64,000 nt of DNA from Candidatus Propionivibrio dominans (GCA_016709335.1 JADJNC010000006.1:124001-188000); one strand, 5' to 3'; shown: positions 10,363-19,621, counted from the first letter of the stretch. Notes: generated by a model from the letters alone, not told the origin. Numbers and translations: made by a program.

Positions 10363-10565
10363 CTCTGGCACCTTGTCCCTCCTCCGGTTCAACAAGCCGT
10401 CATCAAGGTGACGGCCAATAATTATCTGTCTTCAATTCCAGGAACGATTCTATCGTTTTTCTCTGGTGCAATTTTACATTCTTATGGCGCCTGACCGGTT
10501 CCCGTCAGCCGGCACAGGATGACACAGAAACCGATTCTGCGCCTAGTCTAAGCACACGGGCACAC

Positions 10566-10590
10566 TATAATTGTCGTCTCCCTGACAATT
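10566..10590 (+). promoter_or_regulatory. Promoter -10 and overlapping palindromic operator of the divergent Crp/Fnr gene
   Basis: TATAAT at 10566-10571 is a perfect -10 upstream of the start at 10601. It is overlapped by the inverted repeat AATTGTC-N8-GACAATT (10569-10590), which is 22 bp long like a Crp/Fnr dimer site. A protein bound here would cover the transcription start, consistent with autorepression. No good -35 is visible, so an activator may be needed. The assignment to the adjacent regulator is inference. Confidence 0.55.
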
Positions 10591-10600
10591 GGCAAAATAA

Positions 10601-11275
10601 ATGCGCTCGTTAAACGAAATGTTGATGGCCTCGGCCTGGGCACGTGAGCTGTCGGCTGAACAATTCCAGCAGATCAATGAAGGCATTGTCGTGCGCACCA
10701 TCCCGACCGGCGGCTTCGTGTGCATGAAAGGCGAGCCGGTCGAGTACTGGATGGGCGTTGTTGACGGACTGGTCAAGATGGCCAGTATCTGGAGTACCGG
10801 GAAAATCACCTCGTTCACCGGCCTGTCGGCTGGCGGGTGGTTCGGTGAAGGCTCGCTGCTCAAGAACGAACCGCGAAAATACGACGTAATCGCCCTGCGC
10901 GAATCGCGGGTCGCCTACATGAACCGCAGCACCTTTCAGTGGCTGTGCGATAACAGTATTCATTTCAACCGCTTCCTGATTACCCAGCTCAACGAACGAC
11001 TGGGCCAGTTTATCGCCATGATGGAACACGAGCGACTGCTCGACCCCGACGCCCGCCTGGCACGCTGTCTCGCTTCCCTGTTCAACCCGGTGCTTTACCC
11101 GGAAAGCAACCTGGAACTGAAAATTTCACAGGAAGAAATCGGCCTGCTCGCCGGCATCTCCCGACAGCGCGTCAATCAGGCGCTACGCAAACTCGAAGAA
11201 GCCGGTCTGCTGCATATCGACTACGGCAGCATCACCATCCTCGACCTCGCCGGCCTGCGCTGCTTTGGCGAGTAG
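10601..11275 (+). CDS. Crp/Fnr family transcriptional regulator (likely controls the liv/acyl-CoA ligase operon)
   Basis: The 224-residue protein has a cyclic-nucleotide-binding-like beta-barrel (about residues 20-125). GEGSLL at 82-87 occupies the place of the cAMP-binding GExxL loop. A long dimer helix follows, then a C-terminal HTH_Crp domain (176-215; SQEEIGLLAGISRQRVNQAL). There is no N-terminal cysteine cluster, so it is not an Fnr oxygen sensor. It is divergent from the acyl-CoA ligase gene, and I infer that it regulates that operon and itself through the palindrome over its own -10. The effector is unknown. Confidence 0.85.
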   Translation: MRSLNEMLMASAWARELSAEQFQQINEGIVVRTIPTGGFVCMKGEPVEYWMGVVDGLVKMASIWSTGKITSFTGLSAGGWFGEGSLLKNEPRKYDVIALRESRVAYMNRSTFQWLCDNSIHFNRFLITQLNERLGQFIAMMEHERLLDPDARLARCLASLFNPVLYPESNLELKISQEEIGLLAGISRQRVNQALRKLEEAGLLHIDYGSITILDLAGLRCFGE

Positions 11276-11295
11276 GTTGAACAGAAGCGAAAATC

Positions 11296-11376
11296 TTCAC
11301 CACCAAGTCACCAAGGACACAAAGTTACACCAAGTTTTTCTTGGTGAATCCTGGTGTCCTTGGTGAAAGGTTTTTA
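11296..11376. repeat. Dispersed inverted repeat, CACCAAGTCACCAAGG family (copy 1)
   Basis: TTCACCACCAAGTCACCAAG...TTGGTGTCCTTGGTGAA forms a long imperfect hairpin downstream of the Crp/Fnr gene. Related copies are at 21238-21377 and 51999-52070. It resembles small non-autonomous intergenic repeats common in proteobacteria. Confidence 0.75.
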
Positions 11377-11608
11377 GGGTATCCGTAGTCCATGATTGAT
11401 ATGCAGAAGCCATTGCGCGTTGCAACATTTAGCAGTGATTCATGATGGGCTTGTGGTTTGTTGACTGTCTCATTACTAGCCAAATGCGACCTTCAGGCTT
11501 AAGAAAAGCGGACGCTCAACGTAAAGCTTCCAGCGGTGCTTCGCACCGCCGGAAGGGCGACCCCTGGAGCGAGGTGTTCTGAGGAAGTTTCATTGATGGA
11601 CAAACAAT
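11377..11608. other. Intergenic stretch with one stem-loop
   Basis: No gene is visible. CTTCCAGCGGTGC/GCACCGCCGGAAG (11527-11555) makes a strong stem with a three-base loop and no U-tract. It may mark transcript ends between the convergent genes at 11275 (+) and 11609 (-). Confidence 0.5.
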
Positions 11609-12307
11609 TCAGCTGCGTTTCAAGGCTCTATTCTGGTACGAGAACGCAGTGCGAAAGACTTCATCAACGTCAACCAACTCACCGATGGTTGCGCCCGCCT
11701 TGATCTTCTCCTGAAGGAGATGCTCTGTCTCCAGAAGCCGCTGCGCCTTCTGCAGAATCACAGCAGCCTCGGCCAATGGTACGACAACCACGCCATTGCC
11801 ATCGGCAACCACGATATCACCTGGGGAAACTGCCACCCCGGCGCATTGGATCGAAACGTTGACGTCCCCATAACCTGCGATTGCGCCCACGTTGGGAACG
11901 ATGCCCTTGCAGATCACGGGAAACCGGATCTTTCTGATTTCCTCGACATCCCGGCATGCGCCATCGATGATGGCCGCGACCACCCCACGATTGAGCGCGG
12001 ACATTGTCATGTTCTCGCCCCAGAACGCGGTGTTCACCGATCCATGGGAGTCGATAACCACAATGTCGCCGGGCTGGCAGACGTCGATTGCCTTGAACGC
12101 GGCGGCTAGATCAGCAGCGAGAGTCTTGACGGTGACCGCCGTTCCGACAAGGCGTATTCCATCAAAGAGCGGTCTCATATCAGAAGTCATCGCATTGAAT
12201 CGCCCCATGCAATCCGAGATGGCGCATGTTATCGAGTCATATGAGAGCAGACTCTTGAAACCCTCCACGATCTCCGCAGAAGGCCTTTCAATGTTTTCAT
12301 TGATCAT
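11609..12307 (-). CDS. RraA-like / 4-hydroxy-4-methyl-2-oxoglutarate aldolase family protein
   Basis: The protein is 232 residues of the RraA/HMG-aldolase fold. The diagnostic segment is FWGENMTMSA (95-104) followed by GVVAAIIDGACRD (108-120), in which Arg119 and Asp120 are the substrate- and metal-binding residues of the class II pyruvate aldolases. A second conserved stretch is VADGNGVVVVP. Enzymes of this group cleave 4-hydroxy-2-oxo acids to pyruvate, often at the end of aromatic meta-cleavage pathways. True RraA (RNase E inhibitor) is smaller, about 160 residues, so the aldolase or oxaloacetate decarboxylase role is preferred. It stands alone, with repeats on both sides. Confidence 0.8.
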   Translation of the reverse strand: MINENIERPSAEIVEGFKSLLSYDSITCAISDCMGRFNAMTSDMRPLFDGIRLVGTAVTVKTLAADLAAAFKAIDVCQPGDIVVIDSHGSVNTAFWGENMTMSALNRGVVAAIIDGACRDVEEIRKIRFPVICKGIVPNVGAIAGYGDVNVSIQCAGVAVSPGDIVVADGNGVVVVPLAEAAVILQKAQRLLETEHLLQEKIKAGATIGELVDVDEVFRTAFSYQNRALKRS

Positions 12308-12623
12308 GGTGCACCCCTTTCGTCAGCTTCACCGATTCCTAGAGTGTTTTGATTCTTAACTCGACTGTCTGCTTTGGTAAAGGTTCATCAATGACCGTAG
12401 ATGGCCGGACTGAGATAACTGGATAATTATTCCAAAATCATTGCGCAGTGCACTGGCGCTAAACAATAACCGCTTACGGATAGCGAGTTTTCACTGTGTT
12501 TGCAGCCCGCCAAGGAGCCGATGATCAAGTCTCTAAGCGTCATTCCGGGGAAAGCCGGAATCGAGAAAATTCAAGGCACTGGACACCGGCTTCCGCCGGT
12601 GTGACGGGTTATTCAGTGTTTCC
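12308..12623. repeat. Gap with REP-like dispersed repeats (copy 1 at 12537-12608)
   Basis: GCGTCATTCCGGGGAAAGCC-type sequence and an inverted ACCGGCTTCCGCCGGTGTGA unit lie at 12537-12608. They belong to the GTCATTCCGG/CCGGAATCCAG repeat family also seen at 13563-13712, 15347-15507, 43681-43769, 46543-46671 and 62187-62220. The rest (12308-12536) is presumably the promoter region of the aldolase gene; no clear motif is seen. Confidence 0.7.
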
Positions 12624-13418
12624 CTAGCGGCCTTTCCACTCGGCCTTGCGCTTGCCGATGAAGGCGTCGATGCCCTCCCCGGCATCTTCGCTCATCATGT
12701 TGCAGGCCATCACTTCGGAGGCGTACTGATAGGCCGCATCGAGTCCCATTTCGAGCTGTTTGTAAAACATCTGCTTGCCCATGCCAATGGCCAGCGAGGA
12801 CTTGGCGAGAATCGATTGCGCGAGTTTATTGACTTCGGCATCGAGATCCGAACTCGGTACGACACGGTTCACCAAGCCCTGTTGCAGCGCCGTCGGTGCG
12901 TCGATGAAGTCGCCGGTAAGCAGCATTTCCAGCGCCTGCTTGCGGCCCAGATTGCGCGACAGGCCGACCCCCGGCGTCGCGCAGAAAAGGCCGACATTGA
13001 TTCCCGACGTGGCAAAGCGCGAAACATCGGCCGCCACCGCCAGATCGCACATGGATACCAGTTGGCAACCCGCCGCCGTGGCGATGCCGTGGATGCGGGC
13101 GATTACCGGTTGCGGCATCTGCGTCAGGGTCATCATCATCTTGCCGCATTGCGTGAATAGCGCCTGCATGAACGCCTTGCTGTGATTGGCGCGCATCTCC
13201 TTGAGATCGTGCCCGGCGCAAAACGCCTTGCCGGCACCGGCAATGACCACAACGCGTAGCACCGGATCGGCGGCAATGGCATCGAGTTCGCCTTGCAGTG
13301 CGGCGATCATGGCGCTCGACAGCGAGTTGAACTGTTGTGGCCGGTTCAGCGTCAGCGTCGCGATACCCTGGCTGTCGCTGCGCAGGACGTAGGGTTCCTG
13401 ATGGGTTTCGGTAGTCAT
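12624..13418 (-). CDS. Enoyl-CoA hydratase/isomerase family protein (ECHDC3-like)
   Basis: This 264-residue crotonase-fold protein has the oxyanion-hole segments AFCAGHDL (65-72) and GIATAAGCQL (111-120). The position of the first catalytic glutamate of enoyl-CoA hydratase (PEI motif) reads SGI here (138-140), while the second is kept (Glu164 in QALEML). It may therefore be an isomerase, thioesterase-like or non-hydratase crotonase, as in the ECHDC3 subgroup. AAGGAG lies upstream of the ATG at 13418. It could supply a liuC-like activity to the nearby liu operon, but the missing glutamate argues against that. Confidence 0.83.
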   Translation of the reverse strand: MTTETHQEPYVLRSDSQGIATLTLNRPQQFNSLSSAMIAALQGELDAIAADPVLRVVVIAGAGKAFCAGHDLKEMRANHSKAFMQALFTQCGKMMMTLTQMPQPVIARIHGIATAAGCQLVSMCDLAVAADVSRFATSGINVGLFCATPGVGLSRNLGRKQALEMLLTGDFIDAPTALQQGLVNRVVPSSDLDAEVNKLAQSILAKSSLAIGMGKQMFYKQLEMGLDAAYQYASEVMACNMMSEDAGEGIDAFIGKRKAEWKGR

Positions 13419-13562
13419 GGCCTTTTCTCCTTTTCGTCGGGTTTTTCAAGTATACGAAACGCTTTGCTTTTGGGTCGAGCGCCGACGCGATTACCATGCG
13501 GCGGTTAATTGCAGAATCGAGCCCACTCAGAGGCTGTGCATCAATGGATAAGTACCTCTCAA

Positions 13563-13712
13563 GCCGTCATTCCGGCGCACCCCAGGGGTATTTGAGCCCT
13601 AGGCCCTGTCACCTTCGGGGCAAAAGCCGGAATCCAGTACCTTCCTCTAATATCAATTAAAACAAATTAGATAAACGAGCTGGACCCCGGCTTTCGCCGG
13701 GGTGACGAGCGT
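13563..13712. repeat. REP-like dispersed repeat (copy 2)
   Basis: CCGTCATTCCGGCGCACCCC at the left and GCTTTCGCCGGGGTGACGAG at the right flank an AT-rich core (about 13640-13680). It is the only recognisable content of the 327-bp gap 13419-13745. Confidence 0.7.
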
Positions 13713-13745
13713 GGGAATCAGGCCATAACGATTTTTCACAAACTC

Positions 13746-14207
13746 TCAGGCACCAAAATTATCCGGCATCTGAACGGCTACCACTTCGCCACGAGCGCAA
13801 GCGACGCCGTCGACAAATAATGTTGAGTCGACGAGCACCTTGCGCCCCTTGATCTCGCGCACCCGTCCACGAATTTCCAGCTCGCGGCCGAGTGGTGTCG
13901 GTTTGAGGTAGCTGACGTTCAATGACCCGGTAACGAAACGGAATGCCGGCAGGCTGTCCATCGCCCGGCCCTCGGCGCGATACATCGCGGCGGCGGCGGT
14001 GCCGGTGCTGTGGCAGTCGATCAGCGAGGCCAGCAGGCCGCCATAGACGTAACCGGGAATCGCCGTATGGTACGGCTCGGGCAAGAAGCGCGTGACGCTC
14101 TCCTCGCCCTCCCAGAAGGTCTTGATGCGATGGCCATGCTGGTTCTGGCGACCGCAACCGTAGCAGTGGGCTAGATTTTCCGGGTAATAATCCTGAAAGG
14201 CTTTCAT
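13746..14207 (-). CDS. Hotdog-fold thioesterase (PaaI/YbgC-like)
   Basis: ATG 14207 with AGGAG ten bases upstream gives 153 residues. The sequence has the HCYGCGRQNQHG start typical of a PaaI-like subgroup, and the hotdog helix segment PGYVYGGLLASLIDCHSTG supplies the usual Gly-Gly-Asp/His region. These enzymes hydrolyse acyl-CoA thioesters in the cytoplasm. The gene is 34 bp downstream of an MBL-fold hydrolase gene on the same strand, so the two probably form an operon. Confidence 0.8.
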   Translation of the reverse strand: MKAFQDYYPENLAHCYGCGRQNQHGHRIKTFWEGEESVTRFLPEPYHTAIPGYVYGGLLASLIDCHSTGTAAAAMYRAEGRAMDSLPAFRFVTGSLNVSYLKPTPLGRELEIRGRVREIKGRKVLVDSTLFVDGVACARGEVVAVQMPDNFGA

Positions 14208-14241
14208 CTGGGATACGCTCCTGTTGGACTCATGGGGTTGT

Positions 14242-15294
14242 TCAAGGCGCCATCGGGCAGGCGACAAAACGGATTACACCATCTTCGCCTGTTGCGCGCA
14301 GCAGCCTTCCGGCCTGTTCGAGATGGTTCAGATGGGCTATTGCTTCGCCCATGGCGAACATCAACTGGTGCGTGTCGAGTTCCCTCGGGAAAAGGGTCGA
14401 CAGCAACTCCGCCGCACTGTGCGGCTGCGCGCAGTTTTCGGCAAGCACCTGCAAGCGCTCCCGATGGTGTGCATGCTGCTCTTCGATTCGCTCAAGCATG
14501 CCGCAAAACGGCAGTCCGTGCGAAGGCAGCACCAGTGTTGCTGCAGGCAGATCGCGATAGCGATCGATCGATTCGAGGTAGTCAGCGAGCGAGTCGGCCA
14601 TCGGCGTTACCGCGTAGACGCTGATATTGGTCGATATTTTCGGCAACAGCATGTCGCCGGAAATCAGCACGCCGAGGCCTGCGCAATAAAGCGATGCGTG
14701 TTCCGGCGAGTGGCCGAAACCGGTGCGAACCTGCCAGCCGTGGTCGCCAATGCATATCACGTCGCCGTCAAAGAGTCGCCGATACGCGCTCGGCAAATCC
14801 GGTACCCCGCGCTGGTAGCCGCCGCGATTTTTTTCCAGCCCGGCGCAACGTCCGGCATCGAGTCCATGCGCGCAGAACTGGCCCAGCATCGGCGCGATGC
14901 CATGCCCGGCAGACTCGTGCCAGACGGCATGGGCGGTCAGGTACTCGCCCAGCGTCATGTGGATGGCGGCGCCGGTCTTCTCCTGCAGCCAGGTAGCGAG
15001 GCCGAGATGATCCGGGTGAAAATGTGTAACGATGATGCGCAGGATGCGAGCACCGCGCGGCGTTTCGGCCAGCCGCTCAAGAATGCTTTCCCAGCAGGCC
15101 TTGACCTTGGGCAGCGCAAAACCGGTGTCGATGATCGTCCAGCCGGGTCGGCCATCCGACTCGTCGGCAAGCAGCCACAGGTTGATGTGGTCGAGCGCAA
15201 AAGGCAGCGGCATGCGCAGCCAGTGGATGCCGGGAGCGACCTCGAAGGTCTCGCCGGCTGCCGGGGGAGTGGCGAAAGGATAGTCTGGAAGCAT
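14242..15294 (-). CDS. Metallo-beta-lactamase-fold hydrolase
   Basis: The 350-residue protein carries THFHPDH (90-96), the dinuclear metal-binding HxHxDH motif. A second metal-ligand histidine is in the GHSPEHASL region and an aspartate in LISGDMLLP. A C-terminal winged-helix-like extension of about 90 residues is typical of the LACTB2-like MBL group often found beside fatty-acid and branched-chain catabolic genes. The likely role is hydrolysis of a thioester or ester; the substrate is not known. It is cotranscribed with the hotdog thioesterase. Confidence 0.85.
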   Translation of the reverse strand: MLPDYPFATPPAAGETFEVAPGIHWLRMPLPFALDHINLWLLADESDGRPGWTIIDTGFALPKVKACWESILERLAETPRGARILRIIVTHFHPDHLGLATWLQEKTGAAIHMTLGEYLTAHAVWHESAGHGIAPMLGQFCAHGLDAGRCAGLEKNRGGYQRGVPDLPSAYRRLFDGDVICIGDHGWQVRTGFGHSPEHASLYCAGLGVLISGDMLLPKISTNISVYAVTPMADSLADYLESIDRYRDLPAATLVLPSHGLPFCGMLERIEEQHAHHRERLQVLAENCAQPHSAAELLSTLFPRELDTHQLMFAMGEAIAHLNHLEQAGRLLRATGEDGVIRFVACPMAP

Positions 15295-15346
15295 AAGGCG
15301 GCGGATTGTAAAAACCTCGGGAATCTATACACTGGTCTGAACAAAC

Positions 15347-15507
15347 GGTAAATTTGTTCGGCGCTAACTCATTCAAATACCGTCATTCCGGGCTTGACCC
15401 TGAATCCAGTTCGTTTATCAAACAGTTTTTTAACATCTTGATCGGATGAACCAATCTGGATTCCGGCGTGCGCCGGAATGACTCTGTGCTGTTAGAACAA
15501 ATTTACC
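15347..15507. repeat. MITE-like element with 13-bp terminal inverted repeats (REP family copy 3)
   Basis: GGTAAATTTGTTC (15347-15359) and GAACAAATTTACC (15495-15507) are perfect terminal inverted repeats around a 161-bp non-coding element. Inside are two outward CCGGAATGAC/GTCATTCCGG units and the core TCGTTTATCAAACAGTTTTT. A second, inverted copy lies at 46543-46671. No transposase gene is present. Confidence 0.75.
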
Positions 15508-15589
15508 CTGGGGCTGAACAGAAGCGCTCTGATCCTTGGCGCTTCCTTCGTGCAATATAACACTCGATGCGATAACTGGCAGAACACCG

Positions 15590-16027
15590 GTGGACAAACA
15601 ACCCGCAACCTTCAGCATTTCCGATCTGGCTCGCGAATTCGGCATCACGCCGCGAACGATCCGTTTTTACGAGGATCAGGGGCTGATCTCGCCCCGCCGC
15701 GAAGGGCGGAACCGGATTTTTACGCGCCGCGACCGCACCCGCCTCAAGCTGGCGTTGCGTGGCAAGCGACTCGGTTTCAGTCTGGCCGAGATCGGTTATC
15801 TGATCGGCATGTACGACACGGCGCGCGACAAGAACGCGCAGCTTACCGAACTGCTCAATGGCCTTGGCCAGCGCAAGGCGGCGCTGGTGCAGCAGCGCGA
15901 GGATATCGAGGCCGTATTGCAGGAAGTCAGTGCCTTCGAATTGCAGTGCCAGGAACTGTTGTCGGCGCGCGAAGCCAGGAAAGCCTCTGATGCAGCCGGT
16001 TCGTCCACGGCAAATGACGCCGTGTGA
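15590..16027 (+). CDS. liuR: MerR-family regulator of leucine/isovalerate utilisation (LiuR-like)
   Basis: A GTG at 15590 begins MDKQPATFSISDLAREFGIT; the frame is open further upstream but only with TTG. Residues 8-75 are a MerR HTH with the conserved ITPRTIRFYEDQGLI and wing. A long coiled-coil dimer helix follows (LNGLGQRKAALVQQREDIEA). No metal-binding cysteine pattern is seen, consistent with a metabolite-sensing LiuR. It lies 46 bp before the catabolic genes it should control, and a TTGACG palindrome sits between them. Confidence 0.82.
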   Translation: MDKQPATFSISDLAREFGITPRTIRFYEDQGLISPRREGRNRIFTRRDRTRLKLALRGKRLGFSLAEIGYLIGMYDTARDKNAQLTELLNGLGQRKAALVQQREDIEAVLQEVSAFELQCQELLSAREARKASDAAGSSTANDAV

Positions 16028-16046
16028 TCCCTTTTTCTCAAATCAG

Positions 16047-16062
16047 TTGACGTTTACGTCAA
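16047..16062. promoter_or_regulatory. Probable LiuR operator
   Basis: TTGACGTTTACGTCAA is a near-perfect 16-bp palindrome, and a further CGTCAAC follows at 16063-16069. It lies just upstream of the first liu gene start at 16074. Its form agrees with LiuR sites known from comparative genomics of proteobacteria (A/T-rich ACGT-centred palindromes); assignment by position and form only. Confidence 0.65.
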
Positions 16063-16073
16063 CGTCAACTTAA

Positions 16074-16532
16074 ATGGCGCTTATGCACAAAGCTCAAGAC
16101 CCCCAATTTGCCGAACGCGTACGCGCCAGTTTCCAGCGCCAGCAGGCGATGGCGCTGATTGGCGCGAGCCTGCCGGTGATCGAGGCCGGTTATACGGAAA
16201 TCCATCTGCCGCACAAGGCGGAAATCACCCAGCAGCACGGCTACATTCACGGCGGGGTGGTCGGCATGATTGCCGATTCGGCCGCCGGCTACGCGGCGAG
16301 CACGCTGACCGCGCACGAAACCGGCGTGCTCACCGTCGAGTACAAGTTGAACCTGCTGGCGCCGGCCGAAGGCCAGTTGCTGATCGCCGAAGGTTCGGTG
16401 ATCCGCTACGGACGAACCCTGATCGTGACCAAAGCTGAGGTATTTGCCATCAAGGACGGCAAGAAAACCTTGTGCGCGGTGATGCAGCAGACGATCATGA
16501 CCCTGCACGGCAAGAAGGAAAGCATCCTGTAA
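16074..16532 (+). CDS. PaaI-family hotdog thioesterase of the liu operon
   Basis: The protein is 152 residues from ATG 16074; ATG 16083 is a possible alternative. The hotdog active-site segment [20 protein letters not shown] carries the conserved HGG and Asp of PaaI thioesterases. It probably recycles CoA from dead-end acyl-CoAs. It is the first gene after the LiuR box, 17 bp before liuA. Confidence 0.8.
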   Translation: MALMHKAQDPQFAERVRASFQRQQAMALIGASLPVIEAGYTEIHLPHKAEITQQHGYIHGGVVGMIADSAAGYAASTLTAHETGVLTVEYKLNLLAPAEGQLLIAEGSVIRYGRTLIVTKAEVFAIKDGKKTLCAVMQQTIMTLHGKKESIL

Positions 16533-16549
16533 GACAAGGAGACAGAAAA

Positions 16550-17713
16550 ATGGACTACCCTAGCCTCGGTTTTGCTCACGGCGAAACCATCGACATGCTG
16601 CGTGACTCGATTCGCCACTTTGCGGCGGCCGAAATTGCACCGCGTGCCGAAGCCATAGACCGTGACAACCTGTTCCCCGCCGACCTGTGGAAAAAGTTCG
16701 GCGACATGGGGCTGCTCGGCATGACGGCTGACGAGGAATACGGCGGCACCGGTCTGGGCTACCTGGCGCACATCATCGCCATGGAAGAAATCTCGCGCGC
16801 CTCGGCCAGCGTCGGTTTGTCCTACGGCGCGCACTCCAATCTCTGTGTCAATCAGATCAGTCGCAATGGCAACGCCGCACAGAAGGCCAGGTATCTACCC
16901 CGGCTGATCTCCGGCGAGCACGTCGGGGCGCTGGCCATGACCGAGCCGAATGCCGGTTCGGATGTCGTCAGCATGAAGCTGCGCGCCGAGCGGCAAGGTG
17001 AGCGTTTTGTCCTTAATGGCGCCAAGATGTGGATTACCAACGGCGGCGATGCCGATACTCTGGTGGTTTACGCCAAAACCAATATCGATGCCGGCGCGAA
17101 AGGGATCACCGCTTTCATCGTCGAGAAAGGGATGAAGGGCTTCTCCTGCGGCTCCAAGCTCGACAAGCTGGGGATGCGCGGCTCCAATACCTATCCGCTA
17201 TTTTTCGACGATTGCGAGGTGCCTGAAGAAAACGTCCTCGGCGCAATCGACGGCGGCGTACGCGTCCTGATGAGCGGTCTCGACTACGAACGCGCGGTGC
17301 TGGCCGGCGGCCCTCTCGGCATCATGGCGGCGGCGATGGACGTCGTATTGCCCTACATCCACGAGCGCGAGCAGTTCGGTCAGGCGATCGGCGAATTCCA
17401 GTTGATGCAGGGCAAGATCGCCGACATGTATACCACGTTCAACGTCTGCAGGGCCTACGTTTATGCCGTTGGGCAGGCGTGCGACCGTGCCGAGACGACC
17501 CGCAAGGACGCCGCCGGCGCCATCCTCTACGCCGCCGAAAAGGCGACCTGGATGGCTGGCGAAGCGATCCAGACGCTCGGCGGCAACGGCTACGTTAACG
17601 AGTATCCGGTTGGCCGCCTGTGGCGCGACGCCAAACTCTACGAGATCGGCGCCGGCACCTCGGAAATCCGCCGCATGCTGATTGGTCGAGAGTTGTTTGG
17701 CGAAACGGCTTGA
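16550..17713 (+). CDS. liuA: Isovaleryl-CoA dehydrogenase
   Basis: ATG 16550 with AAGGAG upstream gives 387 residues; the frame is open to 16472 but that overlaps the thioesterase. The FAD/substrate motif TEPNAGSD is at 131-138. The catalytic base is placed as in isovaleryl-CoA dehydrogenase (Glu247 in [14 protein letters not shown]), not at the C-terminal position used by most acyl-CoA dehydrogenases. The C-terminus [20 protein letters not shown] is also typical. The enzyme oxidises isovaleryl-CoA to 3-methylcrotonyl-CoA, passing electrons to ETF. Confidence 0.93.
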   Translation: MDYPSLGFAHGETIDMLRDSIRHFAAAEIAPRAEAIDRDNLFPADLWKKFGDMGLLGMTADEEYGGTGLGYLAHIIAMEEISRASASVGLSYGAHSNLCVNQISRNGNAAQKARYLPRLISGEHVGALAMTEPNAGSDVVSMKLRAERQGERFVLNGAKMWITNGGDADTLVVYAKTNIDAGAKGITAFIVEKGMKGFSCGSKLDKLGMRGSNTYPLFFDDCEVPEENVLGAIDGGVRVLMSGLDYERAVLAGGPLGIMAAAMDVVLPYIHEREQFGQAIGEFQLMQGKIADMYTTFNVCRAYVYAVGQACDRAETTRKDAAGAILYAAEKATWMAGEAIQTLGGNGYVNEYPVGRLWRDAKLYEIGAGTSEIRRMLIGRELFGETA

Positions 17714-17735
17714 CGGCTTTGGACGCAAGCAACCC

Positions 17736-17816
17736 CGTAGGTCGGGTTAGCCCGAAGGGGCGTAACCCGACACCACTCCAAACGTCGGATTACGCTCACG
17801 CTAACCCGACCTACAA
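17736..17816. repeat. Dispersed inverted repeat, GTAGGTCGGGTTAG family (copy 2)
   Basis: CCGTAGGTCGGGTTAGCCCG at the left and GCTAACCCGACCTAC at the right enclose further CCCGAC units. It fills the gap between liuA and the next dehydrogenase, so the transcript must read through a strong hairpin. Confidence 0.75.
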
Positions 17817-17861
17817 GAAACGATACCCTGTGACGAAAGTGCGTTTAGCAAAGGACGGCCG

Positions 17862-18998
17862 ATGATTCTGACGCAAGAACAGGAAATGATCCGCGACTCG
17901 TTGCGCACTTTCGCACAGGAGCGTCTGGCTCCCTTTGCCGGCGATTGGGATCGCCATCACACCTTCCCGGCCGCAGCGCTACGCGAACTCGGCGAGCTCG
18001 GTGCACTCGGCATGCTTGTTCCCGAGCAATGGGGCGGTGCCGGGTTGGACTACATGTCGCTGGTGCTGGTGCTTGAAGAAATTGCTGCCGGCGATGGTTC
18101 GACATCGACCATCGTCAGCGTGCAGAACTCGCTGGCCTGCGGCATCACGATGAAGTACGGCAGCGAAGCGCAGAAGGAAACCTGGCTCAAGCCGCTGGCA
18201 CGCGGCGAGAAGCTCGGTTGCTTCTGCCTGACCGAGCCGCACACAGGCTCCGACGCGTCGTCGATCACCCTGCGGGCGGATCGTGATGGCGATCATTTCG
18301 TATTGAACGGCGTCAAGCAGTTCATCACCACCGGCAAGTACGCCCAGGTCGCCATCGTTATTGCGGTGACCGACAAGGCCGCCGGCAAGAAGGGGATTTC
18401 CTGTTTCCTGGTGCCGACCGATACGCCGGGTTACATCGTCGCCCGTATCGAAGAAAAAATGGGGCAGCACGCTTCCGACACTGCTCAGATCCTCTTCGAA
18501 GACTGCCGCATTCCGGCCACTGCCCTGCTCGGCGCCGAGGGCGAGGGCTACCGGATTGCGCTTTCCAATCTCGAAGCCGGGCGCATCGGCATTGCCTCAC
18601 AGTCGGTCGGCATGGCGCGTGCGGCTTTCGAAGCGGCGGTGAAGTATGCGAAGGAACGCGAGACTTTCGGCAAGACCATCATCAGGCATCAGGCCGTCGC
18701 TTTTCGCCTGGCCGACATGGCCACCCGGATCGACGCCGCACGTTTGCTGGTGTGGCGTGCGGCAACGTTGAAGGATGCCGGAAAACCCTGCCTGATGGAG
18801 GCCTCGATGGCCAAGATGTTCGCCTCGGAGATGGCCGAGAAGGTATGTTCCGATGCCATCCAGATTCACGGTGGCTACGGTTACGTGAGTGACTTTCCGG
18901 TCGAGCGGATCTATCGCGATGTGCGTGTCTGCCAGATCTACGAAGGGGCAAACGACATCCAGCGCATGGTCATTGCGCGCGCGATCGAGGCAGAATAA
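17862..18998 (+). CDS. Acyl-CoA dehydrogenase (short/branched-chain type)
   Basis: The protein is 378 residues. It has CLTEPHTGSDAS (122-133) and the C-terminal catalytic glutamate Glu361 in CQIYEGANDIQRM, the position used by butyryl-CoA-type dehydrogenases. It oxidises a short or branched acyl-CoA, perhaps 2-methylbutyryl- or isobutyryl-CoA from isoleucine or valine. The substrate is inferred from the operon. It is separated from liuA by a repeat element. Confidence 0.9.
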   Translation: MILTQEQEMIRDSLRTFAQERLAPFAGDWDRHHTFPAAALRELGELGALGMLVPEQWGGAGLDYMSLVLVLEEIAAGDGSTSTIVSVQNSLACGITMKYGSEAQKETWLKPLARGEKLGCFCLTEPHTGSDASSITLRADRDGDHFVLNGVKQFITTGKYAQVAIVIAVTDKAAGKKGISCFLVPTDTPGYIVARIEEKMGQHASDTAQILFEDCRIPATALLGAEGEGYRIALSNLEAGRIGIASQSVGMARAAFEAAVKYAKERETFGKTIIRHQAVAFRLADMATRIDAARLLVWRAATLKDAGKPCLMEASMAKMFASEMAEKVCSDAIQIHGGYGYVSDFPVERIYRDVRVCQIYEGANDIQRMVIARAIEAE

Positions 18999-19019
18999 AC
19001 GAAGACGGGAAGGTGAATA

Positions 19020-19621
19020 ATGGATAACGCGCTGGACTTTTATTTTGATTTCTCCTCGCCCTACGGCTATCTGGCTTCGGAAAAAATCGACGAACTTGCC
19101 GCCAGATACGGGCGCAAGGTCAGATGGCACCCGATCCTGCTGGGTATTGTTTTTCGCGAGTCGGGCGGCGTACCGCTGACGCTGACGGCGCCGATCAAAA
19201 GTAATTACTACCTGCACGACTTTTCCCGTTCGGCGCGCTTTATGGGTATCCCCTATACGCATCCGGCGAATTTTCCGATCGGCACACAGCACGCGGCCCG
19301 TGCCTATTACTGGCTGCACGGGCAGGATTGCTCCAGGGCGCGCGCCTTTGCGCACTCGGCCTATCGCGCCTTGTTCAGCGCAGGGCGGGATCTCTCCGAT
19401 CTCGCCGTGGTGCTTGACCTGGCCTCTGCGGTGGGTGCTGATCCGGATGCCCTGGCCGAAGCGCTAGCCGCTCCGCAGCTAAAGGAACGGCTGAAAGCCG
19501 AATGCGAAGAAGCCATCGCCAGGGGAGTTTGCGGTTCCCCGTTCATCATCATTGACGGCGAGCCGTTCTTCGGTGCCGACCGTCTGCCGCAAATCGCGCA
19601 CTGGCTCGAAACCGGAGGTTT

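Noticed and set aside
12444..12466. GCGCAGTGCACTGGCGC as another Crp-type site
   Set aside because: Half-site order and spacing do not fit TGTGC-N6-GCACA.
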